A DNA stretch of 64,000 bases from Nonomuraea jiangxiensis (GCF_900099965.1 NZ_FNDJ01000013.1:62001-126000), one strand, 5' to 3'. Shown: positions 15,108 to 23,964, numbered from the stretch's first letter. Numbers and translations are program-made. Notes: a model not told the origin generated them from the letters alone.

Positions 15108-17792
15108 CTACGGCTTGGCCGCGGGTTTCTTCGCGGGAGCCTTCTTCGCCGGCGCCTTCCGGGTGGTCTTCTTCGGTGCGGGCGCCCGCTCACGCCGCTC
15201 GGCCAGCAACTCGGCCGCCCGGTCGATCGTGATGTCCTCGACCGTGTCGCCCTTGCGCAACGACGCGTTCGTCTCACCGTCGGTCACATAAGGCCCGAAC
15301 CGCCCCTCCTTCACCACCACGGGCTTCTTGGAGTTCGGATCGTCGCCCAGCTCGCGCAGCGGCGCCGCCGCCGTGGCCCGCCGCCCGCGCTGCTTCGGTT
15401 GCGCGAACAGCGCCTTGGCCTGCTCGATCGTGACCGTCAGCAGGTCCTCCTCGGACGCCAGCGACCGCGAGTCGCCGCCCTTCTTGATGTACGGCCCGAA
15501 CTGCCCGTTACGCGCCACGACCTCCTCGCCGTCCAGCTCCCCCACCACCCTGGGAATCGTCAGCAGCCGGAGCGCGTCCTCCAGCGTGATCGTGTCCAGC
15601 GACATCGTCTTGAACAGCGAGCTCGTACGCGGCTTCGGCGCGTCGGCCTTCTTCGTGCGCCGCTTGGGAGCGTCCTCGTCCACGGCCGGCTCGGGCAGGA
15701 CCTCTGTCACATAAGGCCCGTACCGGCCGTCCTTGGCCACGATCATGTGCCCGCTCACCGGGTCGTGCCCCAGCTGCCGATCACCCGTCGGCCGCGAGAA
15801 CAGCTCCTCCGCCTTCTCCGCGGTCAGCTCGTCGGGCGTCATGTCCTCGGGAACGTTCACCCGGGCGCCGTCCCGGTCCAGATAGGGGCCGTAGCGCCCG
15901 ACCCGCAGGACGATGTCCGTGCCCTTCACCGGGAACGAGCTGATCTCCTTGGCGTCGATGTCCCCCAGGTCGGTGACCATCTCCTTGAGACCCTCGTCAC
16001 CGTCGGCGCCGTAGTAGAACCGCTGCAGCTCCGGCACCCGCTCCGCCCGGTCGTTGGCGATGTCGTCGAGCACCTTCTCCATCTCGGCCGTGAAGTCGTA
16101 GTCGACCAGGTTGCCGAAATGCTGCTCCAGCAGGTTGACCACGGCGAACGCCAGGAACGACGGCACCAGCGCCGTCCCCTTCTTGAACACGTAACCGCGG
16201 TCGAGGATCGTCCCGATGATCGAGGCGTACGTCGAAGGCCGCCCGATCTCCCGATCCTCCAGCTCCTTGACCAGCGAGGCCTCGGTGTAACGCGCGGGCG
16301 GCTTGGTCGAGTGGCCGGCCACCTCCATCCGCTTCGCGGTCAGCACGTCGCCCTCGGCCAGGCTGGGCAGCCGCTTCTCGGAGTCGTCGCGGTCGGTCGA
16401 GGGGTCGTCGGCCCCCTCCACGTACGCCTTCAGGAACCCGTAGAAGGTGATCGTCCGGCCGGTGGCGCTGAACTCGACGTCCTCGCCGGTGGCCGACCTG
16501 CCCGCCACCTTCACGCTGATCGACTCGCCCACGGCGTCCTTCATCTGCGAGGACACCGTACGCTGCCAGATCAGCTCGTACAGCCGGAACATGTCGCCCG
16601 AAAGCCCGGTCTCGCCCGGCGTGCGGAACTCCTCGCCGGAGGGCCTGATCGCCTCGTGCGCCTCCTGCGCGCTCTTCACCTTGCTGCTGTAGACGCGGGG
16701 CTTGTCGGGCACGTATGCGGCGCCGTACAGCTTGATCGCCTGCGAGCGCGCCGCCGCCACAGCGGTCTCCGACAGCGTGATGCTGTCGGTACGCATGTAG
16801 GTGATGAACCCGTTCTCATAAAGCCGCTGGGCCACCTGCATCGTGTATTTGGCGGAGAACCCCAGCTTCCGGCTGGCCTCTTGCTGCAATGTGGTCGTCC
16901 GGAAAGGCGCGTACGGCTTGCGCGTGTACGGCTTGCGCTCGACCGACCTGACCGCGAACGACGAATCCCGCAGCCTGGCGGCCAGCTGACCCGCGGCCTC
17001 CTCCGACAGGTGCAGCACGTCGGCGCTCTTCAGCCGCCCCGTACTGGCGAAGTCACGCCCCTGCGCCACCCGCTTGCCGTCCACCCCGGTCAGCGCCGCG
17101 GTGAAGTCGCGCGGCCGCTCCTCCGGCTTGTTGGTGTCGAACAGCGCTTGAAGGTCCCAATAGTGGGCAGGGGTGAACGCCATGCGATCCCGCTCGCGCT
17201 CCACCACCAGCCGCGTCGCCACCGACTGCACCCGGCCCGCCGACAGCCGCGGCTTGACCTTCTTCCACAGGACGGGGCTGACCTCGTAGCCGTAGAGCCG
17301 GTCAAGGATGCGCCGCGTCTCCTGGGCGTCGACCAGGCGCAGGTTGAGGTCGCGCGGGTTGGCGACCGCGTCCTGGATGGCCTGCGGGGTGATCTCGTGG
17401 AACACCATGCGATGCACGGGGACCTTCGGCTTGAGCACCTCGCGCAGGTGCCAGGCGATGGCCTCGCCCTCGCGGTCCTCGTCGGTCGCCAGGTAGAGCT
17501 CGTCAGCGTCCTTCAGCAGCTGCCGCAGCTTGTTGACCTGCGACCTCTTGTCGGGGTTGACCACGTACAGCGGCTCGAACTCGTGCTCGACATTGACACC
17601 CAGACGCGCCCACGGGAACTCCTTGAACTTCTCAGGGATGTCGTCGGCCTTCTCCGGCAGGTCGCGGATGTGGCCGATGCTCGATTCGACGATGTAGCCG
17701 CGCCCGAGGTACCCGGCAATCGTCTTCGCCTTGGCTGGCGACTCGACGATGACCAGGCGTGTTCCGCCGGCGCTGCCGTTCTTGGCTGGCAC
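15108..17792 (-). CDS. topA: DNA topoisomerase I
   Basis: The 894-residue type IA topoisomerase starts with a TOPRIM domain (LVIVESPAKAKTIAGYL, YLATDEDREGEAIAWHL). The catalytic tyrosine is in NGFITYMRTDSITLS. The second half contains four repeats of the (R/Q)xGRYGPY type, for example VGRYGPYLDRD and NGQFGPYIKKG, typical of actinobacterial TopA in place of zinc fingers. A Lys/Ala/Pro-rich tail (KKAPAKKPAAKP) ends it. I choose GTG 17790-17792 because AGGAAG precedes it; the open frame further upstream has no support. Confidence 0.96.
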   Translation of the reverse strand: MPAKNGSAGGTRLVIVESPAKAKTIAGYLGRGYIVESSIGHIRDLPEKADDIPEKFKEFPWARLGVNVEHEFEPLYVVNPDKRSQVNKLRQLLKDADELYLATDEDREGEAIAWHLREVLKPKVPVHRMVFHEITPQAIQDAVANPRDLNLRLVDAQETRRILDRLYGYEVSPVLWKKVKPRLSAGRVQSVATRLVVERERDRMAFTPAHYWDLQALFDTNKPEERPRDFTAALTGVDGKRVAQGRDFASTGRLKSADVLHLSEEAAGQLAARLRDSSFAVRSVERKPYTRKPYAPFRTTTLQQEASRKLGFSAKYTMQVAQRLYENGFITYMRTDSITLSETAVAAARSQAIKLYGAAYVPDKPRVYSSKVKSAQEAHEAIRPSGEEFRTPGETGLSGDMFRLYELIWQRTVSSQMKDAVGESISVKVAGRSATGEDVEFSATGRTITFYGFLKAYVEGADDPSTDRDDSEKRLPSLAEGDVLTAKRMEVAGHSTKPPARYTEASLVKELEDREIGRPSTYASIIGTILDRGYVFKKGTALVPSFLAFAVVNLLEQHFGNLVDYDFTAEMEKVLDDIANDRAERVPELQRFYYGADGDEGLKEMVTDLGDIDAKEISSFPVKGTDIVLRVGRYGPYLDRDGARVNVPEDMTPDELTAEKAEELFSRPTGDRQLGHDPVSGHMIVAKDGRYGPYVTEVLPEPAVDEDAPKRRTKKADAPKPRTSSLFKTMSLDTITLEDALRLLTIPRVVGELDGEEVVARNGQFGPYIKKGGDSRSLASEEDLLTVTIEQAKALFAQPKQRGRRATAAAPLRELGDDPNSKKPVVVKEGRFGPYVTDGETNASLRKGDTVEDITIDRAAELLAERRERAPAPKKTTRKAPAKKAPAKKPAAKP

Positions 17793-17981
17793 GCTGCTTC
17801 CTACCTCGCTGTTCGCTTGCAAATCCCCCTGCCGGGAGTGGGCACAGACTGAAAGGTAACCCGACTCTCGGAAATTTCCTTCCCCGGGGCTACCCACTAG
17901 CTTCCGGCTCCACCCGCAAGCACGCAGAATAAGGCCCATCGAGCGGCATGGCGCCCTGACTCACCCTGGAGACTAATCGTT

Positions 17982-18167
17982 GTGCTCGACTACTCCTACA
18001 TGGATATCTTCATTCCGCGCGACCTCACTCGCGAAGCAGCACGTCAACTGCTGACCGAACACGCAGAGTACGGTCAGTGGGAGCTCGCCCGCGTACGCGT
18101 CCATCCCGACGGAAGCCGTCACGTACGGCTCCGCCGCAAGGTCATGCGGGTACGCCGCACGCTTTGA
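17982..18167 (+). CDS. DUF5703-family small protein
   Basis: The 61-residue protein reads LDYSYMDIFIPRDLTREAAR, then QLLTEHAEYGQWELARVRVH, then PDGSRHVRLRRKVMRVRRTL. This matches the small DUF5703 family of actinobacteria (a conserved PRDxxREAAR helix, then GxWELARxRxxPDGxRxVxLRRK). Function is unknown. It starts with GTG and is divergent from topA. Confidence 0.85.
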   Translation: MLDYSYMDIFIPRDLTREAARQLLTEHAEYGQWELARVRVHPDGSRHVRLRRKVMRVRRTL

Positions 18168-18204
18168 CTCGCCGGTTGACCGTGGACGGTCGGCCGCGGA
18201 CATG

Positions 18205-18245
18205 GCTTTGCCCGCCCCGGGCCGCGCCCCCGGAACGGGCAAAGC
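18205..18245. terminator. Bidirectional hairpin between convergent genes
   Basis: GCTTTGCCCG (18205-18214) pairs exactly with CGGGCAAAGC (18236-18245), with a GC-rich inner loop that can extend the stem. It lies between the DUF5703 gene and the convergent chaplin-repeat gene. Confidence 0.65.
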
Positions 18246-18338
18246 GTCTACCGCTGACTACTCACAGGTAGGTGAGCAGTAGCCGGACCTTGTACTCGTG
18301 CTTGCCATTTCCCTTACCTGCCGGCGAACCGAATCCGC

Positions 18339-20534
18339 CTACTTACGGCCGAACCGGACCCGGCGAGCAGCCCCGAACAGCATGACCGAGGCGGCGAACA
18401 GCGAGCCGAGCATGAGAGCCAGCAGCGAGCTGGAGTTCATCCCGGTGACGCCGGCGGGCTGCTCGGCGCTCATCAGGCCGAGGCCGGAGACCGGCAGGCC
18501 GCTCGTGGCCGAGGTCACGGCGCCGCCGACCGGGGTGGAGGCGACCAGCTGGGTGGCCGGCTGGAGCGGGGAGATCGCGTTCGTCGGGCGAGAACGCCCG
18601 GCCTTGTCGGCCGGCGCGGCGTGCGCGGTCCTCGACGGCTTCCGCGCCTCGGCGGGCAGGCCGGGCAGCTCGGGAACCTGCGGCAGGCCGAGCGCCTGGG
18701 AGGCGTCGGCGACCACCGGCAGGGACGTGGCGGCCTCGCCGACCACGGGCAGCGCCTTGGAGGCGTCCTGGACCATGGGCAGCGTCCTGGAGGCGTCCCC
18801 GACCACGGGCAGCGCGGTCATGTCACCGGCCGAGGCGGCGGTGTTCGCGTCCTGCAGCGGCTGGGCGATGCTGTTCACGTCCTGGAACTGCGTGCCGACG
18901 GCGCCGGTGTCCCGCAGCCGGTCTGCGAGCCCCGTTCCTCCCTGCAGCGGCGCGGCGGCACCGGTGACGCCCCGGAGCCCCTGGGTGACCCCGTTGGCGT
19001 CCTGCAGCCCGGACAGGAACGGCACGGCAGGCACTATCGGCAGCAACCCGCCCTTCGGGGGCGCCGCCTTGCCGGTGGCGTGGGCGAAGCGGTTGAGGCC
19101 GGGAGACCCGGCGCCGGCCTTGCCGACGTTCGCCCCGCCCAGGCAGCCGGCCGCGGCGTCACCCAGCACGGCCACGGCGTTGCCGCAGACATTGATCGGC
19201 GCGGTGATCGGCGCGACGACCTGGTTGCCCGCCAGCACCCCCGCCCTGCCGGAGGTACGGTTGCCGCCGCCACCTACGCCCCGGTGCGGCCATGCGTGGG
19301 CGCCGCCCTTGCAGTGGGCCTCCGACGCCCCCAGCACGGCGGCCGCGTTGCCGCAGACGTTGATCGGGGCGGTGATCGGCGCCACGGCCTGGTTGCCGGA
19401 CAGGACGCCCGCGTTCCCGGAGGTACGGTTGCCACCCGCGCCCCGGCCGCCGTTCTTGACGTGCGCGCCGCCCTTGCAGCCCGCGAACGCCTGGCCGAGC
19501 ACGGCCACCGCGTTGCCGCAGACGTTGATCGGCGCGGTGACCGGGGCGATGACCTGGTTGCCGCTCAGCACGCCGGCCCGCCCGGATGTGGTGTTGCCGC
19601 CGGCCCCTGACCCGCCGCCAGAGTTCAGTACGCTCGCGCCGCCCGTGCACCCGGCCGACGCGTTGCCCACGGCGTTGCCGCAGGCTTCGACGGGCAGGCT
19701 GATCGGGGCGATGACCTGGTTGCCGCTGCCCACCCCGAAGCGCCCGTCGGTGTCGTTGCCGGTCGATCCGACCTTCGCGTGCCGCTGGTAGCGGCTGCCT
19801 GGACCGCCGTTGTTGGTGACGGTCGAGCCGCCCCGGCAGCCCGCGAACGCCCGTCCGGCCACCGCGATCGCGTTGCCGCAGATGTTCACCGGGGCACTGA
19901 TGGGCGCGACGACCTGGTTACCGCCGAGCACGCTCGCGTTCCCCGAGGTACGGTTGCCACCCGCGCCGACACCGGTGTTGTAGACGCTGGAGCCGCCCTT
20001 GCAACCCGCCGTCGCGTCCCCGAAGATCGCGACCGCGTTGCCGCAGAGGTTCACCGGGGCACTGATGGGCGCGACGACCTGGTTGCCGCCGAGCACGCTC
20101 GCGTTCCCCGAGGTACGGTTGCCGCCCGCGCCTCCCTTGCCCTGGTTGCGGACGGTGGCCCCGCCCTTGCAGCCCGCGTCGGACTTGCCGATCAGGGAGA
20201 TGGCGTTGCCGCAGGCGTTGATCGGGGCGCTGATAGGCGCGTTGACCTGGTTGCCGCCGAGCACGCTCGCGTCGCCCGAGGTCCTGTTGGGGATGCCCCG
20301 GCCGTGGTTGACGACCTCGGCGCCGCCCTGCGAACTGGCGCTGGCCGAGCCGACCGCGGCGACGGAGTTGCCGCTGATGTCGATGGGGAGGGAGACGGGC
20401 AGGTCGACCTGGTTGCCGCCGCCGACCGACGCGTCACCCGAGGTGTCGGCCAGTGCGGCGCCGGCGCCGCCGAACGACATGACGGCGACCGCCAGCAGGG
20501 CCGCGGGGGTTGATGCCTTTGCCCACGTACGCAT
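18339..20534 (-). CDS. Giant chaplin-like secreted protein with eight tandem repeats
   Basis: The 731-residue protein has a signal peptide (1-29, start MRTWAKASTPAALLAVAV). Eight ~55-residue chaplin-type repeats follow (30-~475). Each has a core like SGNASVLGGNQVVAPISAPV then CGNA and, 10-13 residues on, a second Cys. Seven repeats carry the Cys pair (108/122, 164/178, 219/233, 285/296, 339/353, 394/408, 450/464); repeat 1 has none. A linker with degenerate LPVVGDAS-type units follows, then one C-terminal membrane helix (SSLLALMLGSLFAASVMLF) and a basic tail. Chaplins coat aerial hyphae and spores and normally have one or two repeats. I see no LPXTG/LAXTG motif, so it is probably a membrane-anchored cell-surface protein. 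Confidence 0.85.
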   Translation of the reverse strand: MRTWAKASTPAALLAVAVMSFGGAGAALADTSGDASVGGGNQVDLPVSLPIDISGNSVAAVGSASASSQGGAEVVNHGRGIPNRTSGDASVLGGNQVNAPISAPINACGNAISLIGKSDAGCKGGATVRNQGKGGAGGNRTSGNASVLGGNQVVAPISAPVNLCGNAVAIFGDATAGCKGGSSVYNTGVGAGGNRTSGNASVLGGNQVVAPISAPVNICGNAIAVAGRAFAGCRGGSTVTNNGGPGSRYQRHAKVGSTGNDTDGRFGVGSGNQVIAPISLPVEACGNAVGNASAGCTGGASVLNSGGGSGAGGNTTSGRAGVLSGNQVIAPVTAPINVCGNAVAVLGQAFAGCKGGAHVKNGGRGAGGNRTSGNAGVLSGNQAVAPITAPINVCGNAAAVLGASEAHCKGGAHAWPHRGVGGGGNRTSGRAGVLAGNQVVAPITAPINVCGNAVAVLGDAAAGCLGGANVGKAGAGSPGLNRFAHATGKAAPPKGGLLPIVPAVPFLSGLQDANGVTQGLRGVTGAAAPLQGGTGLADRLRDTGAVGTQFQDVNSIAQPLQDANTAASAGDMTALPVVGDASRTLPMVQDASKALPVVGEAATSLPVVADASQALGLPQVPELPGLPAEARKPSRTAHAAPADKAGRSRPTNAISPLQPATQLVASTPVGGAVTSATSGLPVSGLGLMSAEQPAGVTGMNSSSLLALMLGSLFAASVMLFGAARRVRFGRK
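19110..20447 (-). repeat. Eight tandem ~165-bp chaplin-repeat units
   Basis: The coding repeats share near-identical DNA around CCGAGGTACGGTTGCC and ACCTGGTTGCC. The repeat region covers residues 30-475 of the gene. Repeats 2-4 and 6-8 are most alike, suggesting recent duplication. A basic linker (SRYQRHAKVG) interrupts the series between repeats 4 and 5. Confidence 0.85.
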
Positions 20535-20761
20535 GATGAATGCTCCTAGTGGTTCTTGGGGGGATACCTGAACGGTTCGCGGGCAGCCCGGGGCCACACG
20601 TGGTCTCTCACGTACAGCGGAGACCGCGGGCTCAGATCACGAACCGGATGTACTGACATGTGCACCCGCCGGCGGAGGGGACGCTCGCCACGCTCCGCCG
20701 CGTACCTTCGAGCAGGAGCCGGTGGCCGATGAATGCCTTGGCCGGCGCCTGGGGGCGGGAA

Positions 20762-21388
20762 TCAGTCAGGTGAGAAAGAAGGATCGTCCGCCGCTGTGCG
20801 AACGACGGGGGTCGGCACCGACGCCAGGATGGCGCGCCGGGCCTGCAGCCGCGGGTCGAACACGGACCTCGCGACATCCCCCGCAGCGGCCCCGAACGGG
20901 CCACTGCCACCGCCGTTGGGCACCAGTCCATCGGTGTCCAGGATCTTTCCGGCGGTGGACGGTGCGGGCAGGCCAGGATCCGACTGGCTGTTGAGCCCAT
21001 CGACCGTGCGTCCGGCCATCGCCTCGGCGTTGTCCGACGCCGAGGCGTCCGTACGGCCTCCGAGGCCGTACGGCTGACCGGTGAGGTCGTGGGGCTGAGG
21101 TGCGCCGACGTCAGTCGCCGCTGTCGTGGCCGTCGTGGCGGTCACCATGGTGTCGTCCGCGGCCGCCGGAGCGGCGGTGAGCATGCCGAACACAACGGCA
21201 AGCAACCACCCGGCGGCCACCAGGACGCCCATGGCGAACGCCCGCACGACAAGCCGACGGGCACCGGCCGCGAACCGCGCCATCCGGTCGACCCGATCGG
21301 TGGCCGCGCCGTGCGCCGGGGCGGTCACGGGCAGGCAGCGCGCAGCGAGGGCATTCGCCCTCAGCCACTCCACCGCCGCGCGCGCCAC
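20762..21388 (-). CDS. Single-pass membrane/secreted protein of unknown function (208 aa)
   Basis: A ~50-residue cytoplasmic Arg/Ala-rich N-terminus is followed by one membrane helix (AFAMGVLVAAGWLLAVVFGM), an Ala-rich cleavage-like site (TAAPAAADD) and a low-complexity Thr/Ala/Gly-rich external part (VTATTATTAATDVG, PNGGGSGPFG). It lies upstream of the chaplin-repeat gene on the same strand, 227 bases away, so a surface or aerial-growth role is possible. No family is recognised. It starts with GTG at 21386-21388. Confidence 0.6.
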   Translation of the reverse strand: MARAAVEWLRANALAARCLPVTAPAHGAATDRVDRMARFAAGARRLVVRAFAMGVLVAAGWLLAVVFGMLTAAPAAADDTMVTATTATTAATDVGAPQPHDLTGQPYGLGGRTDASASDNAEAMAGRTVDGLNSQSDPGLPAPSTAGKILDTDGLVPNGGGSGPFGAAAGDVARSVFDPRLQARRAILASVPTPVVRTAADDPSFSPD

Positions 21389-21727
21389 GTGACCTCCCCA
21401 GCTCCAGAACCGACCTCACGATGTGAGGCCGGTCCGTGGACTCACCCCTCAACGGTCCGTAACCGTAGCAGCACCCAACGTTGCCGCAAGCGTTTTTCAC
21501 GAGAGCCCCAGAAATTCGCCAACCCCCGAGCTCCCAATCCCGCCCCAACCCCCGCAACCCGCCCCCCGCCCACCACGAAACCACCATCAGCAGCCCCCGC
21601 CCGGCCCATCACCAGCCGCCCGCCGACGCTGTGAGGAGGACCGAGGATTCTTGGTATGACGCACCCCGCAGAGTTTGCTAACCTTACTGAGCCGACGCGA
21701 GATGACGGTCTCGCGTGCAGGCACCAA
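21389..21727. other. Intergenic stretch before tRNA-Leu
   Basis: This 339-base gap holds no gene I can support. It has one short perfect dyad, CCTCAC-GAT-GTGAGG (21414-21428), just upstream of the membrane-protein gene, and a C-rich stretch (21500-21620) that opens spurious frames. Confidence 0.5.
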
Positions 21728-21813
21728 GTCCGGGTGGCGGAATAGGCAGACGCGCTAGCTTGAGGTGCTAGTGCCCAGTGATGGGCATGGGGGTTCAAGT
21801 CCCCCCTCGGACA
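21728..21813 (+). tRNA. tRNA-Leu (anticodon GAG)
   Basis: The 86-base class II tRNA has acceptor stem GTCCGGG/CTCGGAC, anticodon stem CTAGC/GCTAG with loop TTGAGGT (anticodon GAG), a long variable arm (TGCCCAGTGATGGGCA) and T arm GGGGGTTCAAGTCCCCC. CCA is not encoded. Its 3' end is the left copy of a 22-bp direct repeat that marks an integration site. Confidence 0.95.
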
Positions 21814-21814
21814 C
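21793..21814 (+). other. Attachment-site repeat, copy 1 (tRNA-Leu 3' end)
   Basis: This 22-base stretch, beginning GTTCAAGTC and ending CTCGGACAC, is the T-arm and acceptor 3' half of tRNA-Leu. An identical copy lies at 24416-24437. The repeat flanks 2.6 kb holding a decayed integrase that faces the tRNA, the classic layout of an element inserted at a tRNA 3' end. Confidence 0.75.
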
Positions 21815-21913
21815 CCAGGAGACCCCGAGTTTGTGCAGGTCACAGGCTCGGGGCTTTTGCTTTTTCGCCACCAGAACGAGCCGTGATACTGCGCTGATAC
21901 TTCCCGGCCTTGA

Positions 21914-22310
21914 TCAGCCGTTGCTGCCCATGATCGCGGCGAACCTCTCGACGGCTTCACGCTGGATCGTCGGGAGGCAGTGCGAGTAGATGTCGAGCGT
22001 GATGCTCACCGTCGAGTGCCCGAGACGCTCGCTCACGATCTTCGATTCACGCCGGCAATCAGCATGATCGTGGCGTGCGTGTGGCGGAGGTCGTGGAGCC
22101 GGATGTCGGGCGGCGGCTCAATCCCCTGCTTGGCGAGTTCCCTACGGCAGCGGGCGAGATGCTCCTTGAACGTGCGGCTGAACCGCTCCGGGTGCCGCCA
22201 CACGCCCTCATGGTCACCGAACACGAGGGCGTCGCCCTGGGCCAGCTTGAGGGCCAGGCCGCCGCGCTCCTTCTTGTGCTGACGGAGGAGCGCCACCGTG
22301 AGGCGGCGTC
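21914..22310 (-). pseudogene. Tyrosine integrase remnant (C-terminal catalytic part, frameshifted)
   Basis: The upstream frame reads ALLRQHKKERGGLALKLAQG, GDHEGVWRHPERFSRTFKEH and DIRLHDLRHTHATIMLIAGV (catalytic HxLRH), then stops after NRRS. A different frame continues at once with KIVSERLGHSTVSITLDIYS then HCLPTIQREAVERF and stops at 21914-21916; it contains the LGH and the catalytic tyrosine DIY. One missing base near 22045 explains the break. The N-terminal half is absent. It faces the tRNA-Leu 3' end as an integrase should. Confidence 0.85.
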
Positions 22311-22446
22311 AGTGCAGGCTTCGGGCCCTCCAGGGGGAAGAGCAGGAGGAGGGGCGGGACCGCGAGGGCGTAGGCGATGACGAGCAGTTCGTCCACGCTG
22401 ATCTCCCGTCGCCTGATCCCAGTCTTCGCGCGGCGAGGGCGACAAG

Positions 22447-22581
22447 GTGGATAGCGAAATCATCACCGACCAGGCGGTGACCAAGCTGTGTGGTGAGGCG
22501 TTCGAGGCCGTCTGGCAACGCGCCGTTCCCCACGAGGACTACCGGCCCGTCTGCTGGCAGGCTGGCACTCGTCGAAGGTAA
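22447..22581 (+). pseudogene. Fragment resembling the C-terminus of DUF6879-type proteins
   Basis: The short frame VDSEIITDQAVTKLCGEAFE, then AVWQRAVPHEDYRPVCWQ, resembles the end of DUF6879 proteins (…xLCxxAFExVWxRAxPHxxYRP), which often neighbour XRE/DUF5753 regulators. No upstream part is present. It overlaps the start of the DUF5753 remnant in another frame. Recognition is from a short stretch only. Confidence 0.35.
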
Positions 22582-23300
22582 GCCGTAACGAGCATGCCCA
22601 GCGCACCCCTTCCCCCGCCGATATCCGCGCCTGGTGCCGCCGCTGCGGGGTGCCAGAACAAGCACCTGACCTGGTGGCCTCCCTTGAGGCGATCGAGGGG
22701 ATGTTCGTCGAGTGGCGGCACATGGAACGTACTGGGCTGAAGAAGGCTCAGGAGGCGGTCGTGCCTCGATGGGAGAGGACACGTCACTTCCGCATTTACT
22801 CCTCCAAGCTCATCCCTGGGCCACTGCAAACCCGCGCCTACATCACCGCCATCCTTTCGGCGCTCATGCGGCGTCGCGGTCTCCGAGACGATGTCGAGGA
22901 AGCGGTTCAGGTGCGGGTGGACAAGCAGCACGTCATCCACGAGGGCGACCATCGGTTCGCCGTAGTTCTGGAGGAGAGCGTCCTACGCGCGCCAATCGGA
23001 GGGGCCGACGTCATGGCAGGGCAACTCGGCCACCTGCTCACCGTGAGCGCCCTGCCCTCGATATCGCTCGGCATCATCCCGCTCGACGCCGACCGGTCCA
23101 CCATGTGGCCTGTGGAGGGGTTCTTCATGTTCGACGACGCCGAGGCCACCGTCGAACTCGTCTCCGGCCACCTGACGGTCACACAGCCCCACGAGATCGC
23201 CCTGTACGCCGGGGCGTTCGCCGAACTGGCAGCCCTGGCGATGTACGGCAAAGCCGCCCGCGCTTTGATCACCAAGGCGATCCAGGCCGTGGATGGCTAG
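22530..23300 (+). pseudogene. XRE/DUF5753 regulator with broken N-terminal HTH
   Basis: From about 22530 one frame reads LPARLLAGWHSSKVSRNEHA then QRTPSPADIRAWCRRCGV, the second half of an XRE helix-turn-helix. It runs into a complete DUF5753 domain (EWRHMERTGLKKAQ, IYSSKLIPGPLQTRAYITAI, SLGIIPLDADRS, FDDAEATVELVSGHLTV). The first HTH helices and a start codon are missing in frame. A GTG at 22650 could yield a 216-residue protein without DNA-binding ability. This family (Scr1/WhiJ-like) regulates development and toxin-like partners in actinomycetes. It is probably inactive or altered. Confidence 0.7.
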
Positions 23301-23382
23301 GACCTGGCTCAATGTCGGTTAGGCGGCACAGCTCGGCCGTACATCGGCTGAAATGTCGGGCACAGCCGTTAAGGTCCCCGCC

Positions 23383-23964
23383 ATGGCCATCTCCAACGCC
23401 CCTCGCTATCCCTGGAACAATCTTCTCCACACCGTGAACAATGCGGCCCAGGAGTACTTCGCGCAGTACAGGGCTCGTCTGGCGCAACGCCCAGCGCAGT
23501 CGGACGACGGATTCGGCCGTGCGCCCTGGCTCGGCGCAACCGGCGCCAGTGACGCCGAGATCGTGCGGCACGAGGAGCGGCTCGGCATGCGCCTGCCGGC
23601 AAGCTACCGGGAGTTTCTCCAGGTCACCAATGGCTGGGATGAGTACAGTCATTCAAGTCTCCGCCTACTGACTCTGGCTGAGGTTGGGTGGACTCGTGAT
23701 GTCGAGCCGATGATCGCCCAGATCTGGGATGGCCTGGATGGTGCCGACCCGCAGGACAAGTGGTATCTCCACCAAGAGTCCGTGTCTGCCAGCCTCTGTG
23801 TCTCCGAGGAGATCGAGGGGCAGGTTTGGCTGCTCAACCCGCACGTAGTCGGGCCGGACGGCGAGTGGGAGGCATGGGACCTCGCGAGCTGGCATCCGGG
23901 AGAGGTCCGCTACCGGTCGTTCTGGGACCTCATGGAATACCAATTCGGCAGGTACCTAGCGTGA
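23383..23964 (+). CDS. SMI1/KNR4 (SUKH) family protein
   Basis: The 193-residue protein carries a SUKH domain: GATGASDAEIVRHEERLGMR, LPASYREFLQVTNGWDE, EGQVWLLNPHV and GEWEAWDLASWHPG. SUKH proteins are common immunity proteins against polymorphic toxins and also occur as free-standing cytosolic proteins. No toxin is adjacent. I choose ATG 23383 (MAISNAPRYPWNN) over an ATG 30 bases upstream; neither has a strong ribosome site. It is the only apparently intact gene between the two att-like repeats. Confidence 0.82.
   Translation: MAISNAPRYPWNNLLHTVNNAAQEYFAQYRARLAQRPAQSDDGFGRAPWLGATGASDAEIVRHEERLGMRLPASYREFLQVTNGWDEYSHSSLRLLTLAEVGWTRDVEPMIAQIWDGLDGADPQDKWYLHQESVSASLCVSEEIEGQVWLLNPHVVGPDGEWEAWDLASWHPGEVRYRSFWDLMEYQFGRYLA

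Noticed and set aside
15399..17852. 817-codon open frame on the plus strand opposite topA
   Set aside because: It is a shadow of topA codon bias in GC-rich DNA: Arg/Leu/Val-rich composition, no motifs and full overlap with a certain gene.
18339..18480. Sortase (LPXTG/LAXTG) anchor on the chaplin-like protein
   Set aside because: The C-terminus has a membrane helix and basic tail, but no LPXTG- or LAXTG-type motif in front of the helix.
19110..20447. CRISPR array
   Set aside because: Repeats are ~165 bp, in frame and encode a conserved protein domain; there are no unique spacers of CRISPR size and no cas genes.
21442..21960. 172-codon minus-strand frame across tRNA-Leu
   Set aside because: It translates the tRNA itself (the familiar CPRGDLNPHA read-through) and has no start signal.
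22214..22396. Small hydrophobic frame MDELLVIAYALAVPPLLLLF
   Set aside because: It overlaps the integrase remnant, lacks a ribosome site and turns into Pro/Arg nonsense; kept only as a possibility.
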